A program made the translations under genes and the position numbers. Below, one piece after another: positions 1 to 6,908 of a stretch of 64,000 nt of DNA. The DNA is from Pelagisphaera sp964404745 (GTDB lineage: Bacteria; Verrucomicrobiota; Verrucomicrobiia; Opitutales; Opitutaceae): assembly GCA_964404745.1 (NCBI GenBank), contig CAYOLG010000015.1, forward strand, positions 47,260-111,259, given 5' to 3'. How positions within the stretch are numbered: position 1 is the first letter of the stretch; every line of letters begins with the position of its first letter. Below the pieces are notes generated by a model. It saw nothing but the letters and a program-made list of their open reading frames with translations, was not told where the DNA came from and ran no database searches.

Positions 1-8
1 TTCTCGAA

Positions 9-69
9 GCGCTTCGCTCGGTTCAAACGCCCCACGGGACGCCATAAAAACCGCCCTGGATTCATGTTG
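9..69 (+). repeat. Diverged dispersed repeat, copy 1
   Basis: This stretch aligns without gaps to 2712-2772, about 50 of 61 bases identical by eye, including the shared core ACCGCCCTGGATTCA. It lies upstream of the vapBC pair, as the second copy lies upstream of the GH43-like gene. It contains no convincing ORF. It may be the remnant of an old intergenic repeat; the rest of positions 70-264 shows no clear gene. Confidence 0.5.
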
Positions 70-264
70 AAGCGTTCATCTCGACTCCGTCTTCTACCCC
101 CCTTAACCAATCGGAACAATTGACGTAGCGGAGCGAAGATGTCGGAACATTTTCCTGTCAACCCAAACCAGGTAAGCCAGTGGAAGAGCGAGATGATCGC
201 CGACGCCTCGGCCACGTTAATTCAGATATATTTTTGATGTCTTGGCATCAACGATTCTGGTCAC

Positions 265-534
265 ATGGTGTCGCCTTTGAGAACGACCCTAACAATGGAC
301 CCAGACGTCGCAGAGCGATTGAAACGGGAGACAGCCTCCAGTCAGCAATCCTTGAATCAGGTAATCAACGAAAGCCTGCGCATCGACTCGGGTATCCAGT
401 GGAAGCCGACCCAGAAGCGCTTCAAATTCAATGCCCACAACTCCGGATATCGTCCTGGCTTCGATCGCGTCAAACTCAACCAGATCGTAGACGAATTGGA
501 AGCCGAAGGGGCCACTAGCATGCCGCGAAGCTGA
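265..534 (+). CDS. VapB-like antitoxin of a type II toxin-antitoxin pair
   Basis: A small protein of 89 residues or fewer whose N-terminus (RTTLTMDPDVAERLKRE, residues 6-22) has the ribbon-helix-helix pattern typical of VapB antitoxins: a short DNA-binding beta strand followed by a helix. The C-terminal half should wrap the toxin. It ends 24 bases before the PIN-domain gene, the usual antitoxin-first order. Family behaviour predicts that it neutralises the RNase next door and autoregulates the operon. The start could also be GTG at 268 or TTG at 277, which would bring the N-terminus closer to the usual VapB form. No operator was recognised upstream. Function rests on the motif and on context. 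Confidence 0.8.
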   Translation: MVSPLRTTLTMDPDVAERLKRETASSQQSLNQVINESLRIDSGIQWKPTQKRFKFNAHNSGYRPGFDRVKLNQIVDELEAEGATSMPRS

Positions 535-558
535 GAGAGCGTCCTCTCGCGGAAAGGT

Positions 559-987
559 ATGATCACGCCAGACATAAATCTGCTGATCTGCGCGCACAAC
601 GCTGCCGACCCTCAACACGTCGCTGCGAAGGAATGGTGGGAAAACTGCATCAACGAATCCAATCCAGTCGGACTTCCCTGGGCAGTGATGGCTGGCTTCA
701 TCCGGCTAATGACACACCCAAGGGTTCTCGAAGAGCCGATGCCCGTCGCGGACGCGACTAGCTACGTTCGCTCCTGGCTGGACCAAGCTTCCGTCATCGT
801 CTTGGAGCCAAGCGAGCGCTTCCCGACAATATTCTTCAACTTCCTAACGGAACTCGGCTCAGCAGGCAATCTCACTACCGATGCCCACATCGCCGCCTTG
901 GCTGTCGAAAAACAGGCCATCGTTAATAGTTGCGATTCCGATTTTTCTCGATTCTCGGGACTGAACTGGAAAAACCCGATTGCTTGA
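559..987 (+). CDS. vapC: VapC-like PIN-domain ribonuclease toxin
   Basis: 142 residues, normal for VapC. The PIN-domain acidic residues are visible: Asp5 in MITPDINLL, Asp108 in TTDAHIAALA, and Asp126 with Asp128 in NSCDSDFSRF. The segment GLPWAVMAGFIRLMTHPRV (residues 38-56) is characteristic of the VapC subgroup whose second helix follows a PW motif. Family members are Mg-dependent endoribonucleases that cut tRNA or rRNA and stop translation until the antitoxin is restored. The gene directly follows its antitoxin and is convergent with the GNAT-nitrilase gene. The active site appears intact, so this is likely a live toxin; its RNA target cannot be read from the sequence. Confidence 0.88.
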   Translation: MITPDINLLICAHNAADPQHVAAKEWWENCINESNPVGLPWAVMAGFIRLMTHPRVLEEPMPVADATSYVRSWLDQASVIVLEPSERFPTIFFNFLTELGSAGNLTTDAHIAALAVEKQAIVNSCDSDFSRFSGLNWKNPIA

Positions 988-1056
988 ACCCGTTCCAAAG
1001 CGAATGGTTCGATCTACCGGATTCGCCCACTCCTTCTGCTCTGCTGAAAGGACAAA

Positions 1057-2568
1057 CTACTTTTTCCAGCGCAATTCGTAGAGGTCGTCCCGCCGATCTT
1101 TGCGATTCCGAACACTGCCCTGTTCGCGGAGACGCTTGAGCAAACTGAGATCGATATCGGCGAGCAAGGCCATTTCCGAATTGGGAGTCGCCTCGGCCAC
1201 TACTCCATCGGGCGGAAAGGCGAAATCGCTCGGGGAAAAAACTGCCGAACGGGCATACTGGATATCCATGTTATCTACCCGCGGCAGATTTCCCACGCTA
1301 CCTGCAATCGCTACATAGCACTCGTTCTCAATCGCCCGGGCCTGGGCGCAGTGCCGCACCCGATTGAAGCCGGTTTGCAAGTCGGTCATGAAGGGCACAA
1401 AAAGGATGTCCGCCCCCTCTTCGCAAAGCAATCGGCTTAATTCAGGAAACTCGACGTCGTAGCAAATCAGAATGCCTATTTTCCCACAGTCTGTATCCAA
1501 TGAATGTATACTCGATCCGCCGCACATTCCATACGCTTCGTGTTCGCTGGGAGTAATGTGCACCTTTTTCACATCCGCGCGGGTGCCGTCGCGCCGGCAG
1601 AGGTAGGCTACATTGTACAGTTGGCCGCCTTCCACTACAGGCAAACTGCCGGCTACGATATTGACATTATAGCTAACCGCAAACTCCTGCATCTTCACGA
1701 GTATTTCAGGGGTGGTCTCAGCCAATTTCCGCATGGCATCCGCCTGACCGAACTTATTGAATTTCGACATGAGCGGCGCGCTGAAGAACTCTGGAAAGAG
1801 AATAAAGTCCGATTCATAATCGCTCACCGTGTCTACGAAGTACTCGACTTGGTCGATTATATTGGCGATCGTAGACGCAGGACGCATTTGCCATTGCACA
1901 ACTCCGAGCCGAATCACGCTCTTGGTGCTCTCGATCGAATAGGGATCCGTTTCGTAGTCGACATTGTCCCATTCCAAAAGCGTAGCGAACTGCCGGGACT
2001 CGGAATCGCTTGGCAGGTAATTGCGAAGGAGCTTCGTCACATGAAATCCATTGGATAACTGAAAAGTCAGTATCGAGTCATAAATCTCTTTGGATCGCAC
2101 TTTCTCAATGTACTCCGAAGGCGACATTTCTTTCGCGTAGTTCTTGTAACCAGGAATACGCCCGCCTGCCATGATAGACTTCAGATTCCAGCGTCGACAA
2201 ATGTCCTTTCGAGCCGAATACAAGCGTCGGGCCAGGCGGAGCCCGCGGTAGTCGGGATGCACGAAAACATCGATGCCGTAGAGCACATCGCCATCGTCGG
2301 TATGGGTACGAAATCGTCCGTTATCCGTTATGTGATTGTAGGTGTGATTGTCCCCGAATCGCTTGTAATCGATGATTAGCGCCAAGGCGCATCCCACTAC
2401 TTTGTCATCAACCGTAACGGCAATCTGGCCGTCTGGAAACCGCCGAATCAGCTCCTCAACCTCCCCATGTTCCCAAGGCCCTTCCCGAAGTCCTTTGTAG
2501 GCGAGGGCCATCGCCTCGTAGAGGTCATCGTAATCGGATAGCTTAAGGAGACGAACTTCGACTTTCAT
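1057..2568 (-). CDS. GNAT acetyltransferase - carbon-nitrogen hydrolase fusion
   Basis: 503 residues in two domains. Residues 1-185 are a GNAT N-acetyltransferase domain with the acetyl-CoA-binding segment VHPDYRGLRLARRL (about 103-116). Residues 218-490 are a nitrilase-superfamily domain with the full catalytic triad: Glu260 in LFPEFF, Lys335 in KKVHITPSE and Cys369 in ILICYDVEFPE. This two-domain architecture is a known family; such proteins are thought to hydrolyse an amide and/or acetylate an amine, but the physiological substrate is generally unknown. No signal peptide, so cytoplasmic. It is convergent with vapC and divergent from the GH43-like gene. The family call is secure; the reaction is not assigned. 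Confidence 0.88.
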   Translation of the reverse strand: MKVEVRLLKLSDYDDLYEAMALAYKGLREGPWEHGEVEELIRRFPDGQIAVTVDDKVVGCALALIIDYKRFGDNHTYNHITDNGRFRTHTDDGDVLYGIDVFVHPDYRGLRLARRLYSARKDICRRWNLKSIMAGGRIPGYKNYAKEMSPSEYIEKVRSKEIYDSILTFQLSNGFHVTKLLRNYLPSDSESRQFATLLEWDNVDYETDPYSIESTKSVIRLGVVQWQMRPASTIANIIDQVEYFVDTVSDYESDFILFPEFFSAPLMSKFNKFGQADAMRKLAETTPEILVKMQEFAVSYNVNIVAGSLPVVEGGQLYNVAYLCRRDGTRADVKKVHITPSEHEAYGMCGGSSIHSLDTDCGKIGILICYDVEFPELSRLLCEEGADILFVPFMTDLQTGFNRVRHCAQARAIENECYVAIAGSVGNLPRVDNMDIQYARSAVFSPSDFAFPPDGVVAEATPNSEMALLADIDLSLLKRLREQGSVRNRKDRRDDLYELRWKK

Positions 2569-2711
2569 AAACGACGGGAGACTGCCCCTAGAATTTCAGG
2601 AAAGCAATGCGATTACAAAGGCACAACCGAAGGGGTCAGTGGACAATATTCAACTTGTTCGCACCGATAGCTAGTACAGTCCCAATGCTGCCTACATTTT
2701 CCCTTCGCATA

Positions 2712-2772
2712 GCGCCTCGCTAGGTTCAAAGCTCCCTCGCGACGTAATCAAAACCGCCCTGGATTCAGGTTG
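2712..2772 (+). repeat. Diverged dispersed repeat, copy 2
   Basis: About 82% identical by eye to 9-69, same orientation, again in the region upstream of a plus-strand gene. The rest of 2569-2854 holds the divergent promoter region between the GNAT-nitrilase gene and the GH43-like gene; no other site was recognised. Confidence 0.5.
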
Positions 2773-2854
2773 CACCCTCCAACTCGGTTCCCTTAACTGC
2801 CGCTCGTAACCAACAGGACCAATCTAATCTCCTATCAAACTCGCGGTGAAAGAA

Positions 2855-3817
2855 ATGAAATTCGTGATCGCCCTCAGCTTGTTTGCTTTCTCAATCCTGC
2901 GGTGTTTTGGGGCGAAGGAGGAAATCTGTCTGGCGGATCCAGCCCTTTATAAGCACGAAGGCATTTATTACCTGTTCGGAACGGAACCCCCACCCCAGTC
3001 GGGATTCCGGATCTATGCTTCGAAGGACCTAAAGGAGTGGCATGTTCCCGAAACGGCCTTTGAGAGAGGCTATGTTTTAAAGGCCGGAGAACAAGCTTTC
3101 GGGACCCAAGGATTCTGGGCTCCTCAGGTGTTGGGCTACCGAGGCAAGGTGACGATGTTGTATACGGCCAACCAAAAAATAGCCGTTGCCTACGCCGATC
3201 ATCCAACCGGACCGTTTGCTCAGGATACGATTCGATCCCTCAATGACGATCTCCTGCAAATCGATCCCTTCCTATTCCAGGATGACGATGGAACGCTCTA
3301 CCTCTATCATGTCCGGTTTGATGACGGGAATCACCTCTACGTGGCGGAGATGAAAGAAAATCTCAGCGGCATCAAAGAGAATACCTTGAAGCATTGCCTA
3401 TCCGTGGAAGATGGAACCTGGGAAAATACGCAAAGCTACCAAAGCAAGGAGGTCGTTGAAGGTCCCACTCTCGTTAAACGCAAAGGGATTTATTATCTGG
3501 TTTACTCGGCCAATCACTTCATGAGCACAGACTACGCGGTGGGCTATGCTACCTCAGAATCGCCTACCGGACCCTGGTCACGCCACACAGGGAATCCCAT
3601 CCTTCGCAAAGAATTTCTGGGCATCAATGGTACCGGCCATGGCGATATCTTTCTGGACGACGAGGATATGTATTACGTCTTCCACACCCATGCTTCCAAT
3701 GATGCGGTGAGACCTCGACATACCATGCTGGTGAAAATGCGTTTCGAGGAGACCGACTCAGGTATCGATAAGCTGGTCGTGGATTACGATACGGCCACCT
3801 ATCTCTATAAAAATTGA
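2855..3817 (+). CDS. Secreted glycoside hydrolase, family 43-like five-bladed propeller
   Basis: 320 residues. A Sec signal peptide (MKFVIALSLFAFSILRCFGA) opens the protein. The GH43-type acidic residues, counted from ATG 2855, are Asp28 in LADPALYKHEG, Asp137 in QIDPFLFQDDDGT and Glu202 in VVEGPTLVKR; a WAP motif stands at about 88-90, as is common in clan GH-F. Such enzymes remove arabinose, xylose or galactose units from polysaccharides, here in the periplasm or outside the cell. Start ATG 2855 is preferred to GTG 2846 because it begins the signal peptide; no strong ribosome binding site is visible. It stands alone, with a sulfatase on the opposite strand downstream, which fits use of sulfated algal glycans. 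Substrate not assigned. Confidence 0.82.
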   Translation: MKFVIALSLFAFSILRCFGAKEEICLADPALYKHEGIYYLFGTEPPPQSGFRIYASKDLKEWHVPETAFERGYVLKAGEQAFGTQGFWAPQVLGYRGKVTMLYTANQKIAVAYADHPTGPFAQDTIRSLNDDLLQIDPFLFQDDDGTLYLYHVRFDDGNHLYVAEMKENLSGIKENTLKHCLSVEDGTWENTQSYQSKEVVEGPTLVKRKGIYYLVYSANHFMSTDYAVGYATSESPTGPWSRHTGNPILRKEFLGINGTGHGDIFLDDEDMYYVFHTHASNDAVRPRHTMLVKMRFEETDSGIDKLVVDYDTATYLYKN

Positions 3818-3908
3818 GCTTATACCATCCGCTAAAAAGAATGAGCAAATGGCGGATGGTTTAGTATAAGAGAGCGTCAAAAAACTGCTGATTGACCCTG
3901 TTGAAAAT

Positions 3909-4030
3909 GGTATGGCTATCTACTGGGGACAGCTAGCCGCGCCGATAGACTTCTCCGAGTTCGGTTGACTGGGGGTCAGTCTTCGTACCGCAATTGCGGT
4001 ACTACGCCCGACAGGCAGTCAGCCCTACCA
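3909..4030. repeat. REPIN-like inverted repeat (GTAGGGCTGCC family, diverged)
   Basis: The left end (from 3909, GGTATGGCT...) and the right end (to 4030, whose complement begins GGTAGGGCTGACTGCC) are imperfect inverted copies and resemble the element at 18834-18906. A perfect 18-base palindrome, GTACCGCAATTGCGGTAC, sits inside at 3985-4002. It occupies the convergent space between the GH43-like gene and the sulfatase gene (3818-4224). No gene is present there. Confidence 0.5.
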
Positions 4031-4067
4031 TTTTGAATACGGATTGCGGCTTATTGGATTTATCGGC

Positions 4068-4200
4068 GTAGGGTCGTCGCTTGCGGCGACCNNNNNNNNN
4101 NNNNNNNNNNNNNNNNNNNNNNNNNNNNNNNNNNNNNNNNNNNNNNNNNNNNNNNNNNNNNNNNNNNNNNNNNNNNNNNNNNNNNNNNNNNCGACCCTAG
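4068..4200. repeat. REPIN-like element interrupted by an assembly gap
   Basis: Left arm 4068-4091 is GTAGGGTCGTCGC followed by a complementary TTGCGGCGACC, forming a REP hairpin with the GTAG foot. Right of the N run, 4192-4200 reads CGACCCTAG, the inverted foot. The same family occurs complete at 33953-34028 and 44056-44129 at about 75 bp, so the true gap is probably far smaller than 100 bases of unique sequence. Confidence 0.7.
4092..4191. other. Assembly gap, 100 N
   Basis: Exactly 100 unknown bases, a conventional scaffold-gap length. It falls inside a repeated palindromic element, which plausibly broke the assembly. It does not interrupt a recognised gene. Confidence 0.98.
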
Positions 4201-4224
4201 AATTTTGGATATATTGGATACTCT

Positions 4225-5664
4225 CTAAGGGACTATGAAATAAGGTTCCTTAGTCAGCCTGTCCTTAATGTCAGTCCATTTTTTGCCTGGGTCATTCGTT
4301 GGATCGAATTGCGTATTTACCGTGGGGATACCAGCCCTGATCGAAGCTAGATAATCGTCCATCAGCTGGCTCATGCGGACCACCCTATTGGTGTCCTTTT
4401 TAGACAGATTTTCGGTTTCGCCGATATCGGTTTCCAGGTTGTAGAGGTGGTAATCCCCCGTTTCCCAGAACTTGATGAGCTTATAATCCCCTTCATACAA
4501 GGCCGTTGATGGTTGGCCTCCCTTTTGCAACTGATAGTGGGGGAAATGGAAAACCAAATACGGATTTTCCCTTCGAACACCTGCCCTGTCCCCGATCGAT
4601 AGCAGATTCGCTAGGCTGCCTCCTTCCAATCCATCCGGGAGAGAATCGATGCCCAGCCAATCGCAGATTGTCGGAAACAAGTCCCAACCCACTGCCCGGG
4701 TTGCCCGACGGCCGTGGTCAATTCCCGGACCCGCTATGACCAAAGGAACGCGAATACCCCCTTCCCAGGTGGTTGCTTTCCATCCATGCAACGGCCCATT
4801 GGTATTGCCAGGATTGGTCAACGGATAGGATCCATTGTCGGCGACAAAGATTATGTAGGTGTTCTTTTCGATCCCTAACTCCTTGATTTTGTCCATAGTC
4901 ATTCCCAGGCCTGTATCCAAATCCTCAGTCATCGCCGCATGACCCGCTAGCGTGTGCCGCCTGCCCGGCTTTCTAGCTTCTACCTTTTTCAAAGTCGACT
5001 CCAGAGCGTGAACGGCCAGGTGGGTCGCGTAGTGCGAGAGCTGAAGGTAAAAGGGACGTCCCGCCCTTACCTGCGTCTCCATCCACTCGTTCCCCTTTTC
5101 GGTAATCGAGAAGATGCGCTTGGGATTCGGGTCTTCGGCTCCCCCTTCGCGATTTGAAGTCTCGCCTGTACTGGCATCGAATCCATGCCTTTCGGGACCA
5201 CCGCCATTGATATGCCACTTACCGAAATGAGCAGCTGCATACTCTGAACGATGCTGTTTGATCCATTCCGGGAGCGTGATTTCCTCGTCGGCAATATCAT
5301 TAACGTGGGGTGGCGGGATCAGCCGGTTACCCTCAAAAAAGGGCCCAGCGTGCCGGTCCACAATATCGCTCATCTGCAATTTGGCCGGACTCTTTCCAGT
5401 CAAAATGGAATAGCGGGTCGGAGAACAATTAGGATGTGGCGCGTAGGCATCCGAGAAAATGACGCCTCGTTCCGCCAGCCGCTCCAGATTCGGCGTTTGG
5501 ATGAAGTCGCTTTTGGATTCCGGTACGTCCTCGTCCATCTGAACCGAGGTAGCCCCCCACCCCTGGTCATCCGTCAAAATGAGAACAATATTGGGAGAGC
5601 TCGCCAAAATACCGATCGGGCAAATTAGGGTAGCGAGAAGAAAAGCGAGCGATAGTCGTTGCAC
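4225..5664 (-). CDS. Secreted arylsulfatase-type sulfatase (formylglycine class, family S1)
   Basis: 479 residues with a Sec signal peptide (residues 1-22). The modification motif Cys80-Ser-Pro-Thr-Arg84 is the canonical C-x-P-x-R site in which cysteine becomes formylglycine. Metal-site residues Asp32-Asp33 (ILTDDQGW), the FGKWH block (Lys149, His151), His211 and Asp276-Asn277 (VADNGSY) are all in place. Family members hydrolyse sulfate esters of carbohydrates in the periplasm or outside the cell. It needs a formylglycine-generating enzyme; the FGE-like protein at 10524-11741 lacks the active cysteines and is not a good candidate. Divergent from the GNAT gene at 5903. Sulfatase function is well supported; the sugar substrate is unknown. 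Confidence 0.93.
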   Translation of the reverse strand: MQRLSLAFLLATLICPIGILASSPNIVLILTDDQGWGATSVQMDEDVPESKSDFIQTPNLERLAERGVIFSDAYAPHPNCSPTRYSILTGKSPAKLQMSDIVDRHAGPFFEGNRLIPPPHVNDIADEEITLPEWIKQHRSEYAAAHFGKWHINGGGPERHGFDASTGETSNREGGAEDPNPKRIFSITEKGNEWMETQVRAGRPFYLQLSHYATHLAVHALESTLKKVEARKPGRRHTLAGHAAMTEDLDTGLGMTMDKIKELGIEKNTYIIFVADNGSYPLTNPGNTNGPLHGWKATTWEGGIRVPLVIAGPGIDHGRRATRAVGWDLFPTICDWLGIDSLPDGLEGGSLANLLSIGDRAGVRRENPYLVFHFPHYQLQKGGQPSTALYEGDYKLIKFWETGDYHLYNLETDIGETENLSKKDTNRVVRMSQLMDDYLASIRAGIPTVNTQFDPTNDPGKKWTDIKDRLTKEPYFIVP

Positions 5665-5754
5665 TTGGCTATCCTAACACAGTTGAGAACCCCTTTGTAA
5701 AGGCTCCACTGACCAAGCTTTCGATCGACTACCCCTCCAAGCCAAATCGGACCA

Positions 5755-5790
5755 ATTGTACCGAACGAATAGACACATTCATTTCTTATC
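5755..5790 (+). repeat. Short dispersed motif, copy 1 (ATTGTACCGAAC type)
   Basis: 36 bases that match 6873-6908 at about 30 positions, beginning ATTGTACCGAAC and containing GACACATTCATTTC. Both copies lie just upstream of plus-strand genes. It could be a shared regulatory segment or the edge of a decayed repeat. Confidence 0.45.
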
Positions 5791-5902
5791 GACAAGCGCC
5801 GTAAACAAAATGATATCGCTGAGTTCAAGACGCCCTACTTCCCGAGTTAAGACCGCAGTGAAAGTTCCAACAGATTCTACTAATCAAACATAATTTCAAC
5901 TG

Positions 5903-6508
5903 ATGGGAATGGACTTACAAACGCTTCGAGGAAAGGAGGTCATTCCTCATTTGGAACCCATTGCCCAATTGCGCATCACGATCTTCAGGGAGTTTCCTTA
6001 CCTGTACGACGGAGATATTGAGTACGAAAAAAACTACCTGCGCAACTACGCCGACTCACCATCAAGCGTGGTGGTCCTTGCCCTTGATAAAGAAAAAATT
6101 GTAGGGGCTTCCACGGCATTGCCCTTGCGGCATGCGGATTCTGCTTTTCAAGAACCATTCCTGAAAGCAGGCATGGCCCTGGATTCCATTTTCTATTTTG
6201 GAGAGAGCGTGTTGCTCAAAGACTACCGGGGCCAGGGAACGGGCAGTCGCTTTTTTGATGCCAGGGAACAAGCGGCTGTTGACTGGGACGCGACCCTGAC
6301 CGCATTCTGCGCCGTTGATCGCAAGCAGGACCATCCACTCCGCCCAGCCAACTACCGCAGCCCGGAATCCCTCTGGAAGAAGCGAGGTTATGTCAAACAG
6401 GCAAACCTCCAGTGCTCATTCACCTGGAAAACGATACCCGAATCCACGGAGCGAGACCATACGCTTACTTTCTGGACGAAAGCGAGGGCGGGATTACCCG
6501 AGGGGTAA
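5903..6508 (+). CDS. GNAT-family N-acetyltransferase
   Basis: 201 residues, cytoplasmic. The acetyl-CoA pyrophosphate-binding loop is seen as KDYRGQGTGSRFFDAR (about residues 110-125), preceded by the usual central beta strand SIFYFGESVLL. The C-terminal part contains SLWKKRGYVK, the family's penultimate strand-helix region. The acceptor substrate cannot be inferred; the family acetylates small amines or protein N-termini. It stands alone between the divergent sulfatase gene and an intergenic region of 365 bases. ATG at 5909 is a possible alternative start. Confidence 0.82.
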   Translation: MGMDLQTLRGKEVIPHLEPIAQLRITIFREFPYLYDGDIEYEKNYLRNYADSPSSVVVLALDKEKIVGASTALPLRHADSAFQEPFLKAGMALDSIFYFGESVLLKDYRGQGTGSRFFDAREQAAVDWDATLTAFCAVDRKQDHPLRPANYRSPESLWKKRGYVKQANLQCSFTWKTIPESTERDHTLTFWTKARAGLPEG

Positions 6509-6873
6509 TAATAATTGGTCAGGCTTTGCCTGGGAAACTAATACCAATTACGAAAAGGAATGAACGCCCTGAGCCGTCGAGATCCACCTTTTGAGCATGT
6601 CGAAAAGGATTACAAGGCGTAAAGGAATATAAAAGGCTTCGCTATCTAGCACCGTAGAGTCAGGTTTCAGATACAACACCACTCCTCGCCCTCCCCGCTT
6701 AGTGGGACTTTGAGCAATCTGTCCAAAGCTGAATCGAGACAACCACACCTTCAGTCATGAAAAATCGGCCAGCAGCATCGACGTCGTTTTGCACCTCAAG
6801 CAACCCACGGACTCATCTAACTTGATACTTGGAAACAAACCCTTAACCTACTACCACAACCCCATAGGATATA
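6509..6873. other. Intergenic region without a recognised gene
   Basis: 365 bases between the GNAT gene and the esterase fusion gene. A small GGTCAGGCTTTGCCTGG stem (about 6518-6534) is present but has no T run, so it is not called a terminator. No convincing ORF or RNA gene was seen. Confidence 0.6.
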
Positions 6874-6908
6874 TTGTACCGAACACAGCGACACATTCAT
6901 TTCCTGTC
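6873..6908 (+). repeat. Short dispersed motif, copy 2 (ATTGTACCGAAC type)
   Basis: About 83% identical by eye to 5755-5790. It overlaps the longest possible 5' end of the esterase fusion gene, which argues that the true start is further in, such as GTG 6922. Confidence 0.45.

Noticed and set aside
180..518. Open frame of 112 codons overlapping the VapB gene
   Set aside because: Low-complexity composition without a domain, out of frame with the recognisable antitoxin.
3985..4002. 18-base perfect palindrome as an operator
   Set aside because: It lies inside a REPIN-like element between convergent genes, so the repeat explains it better.
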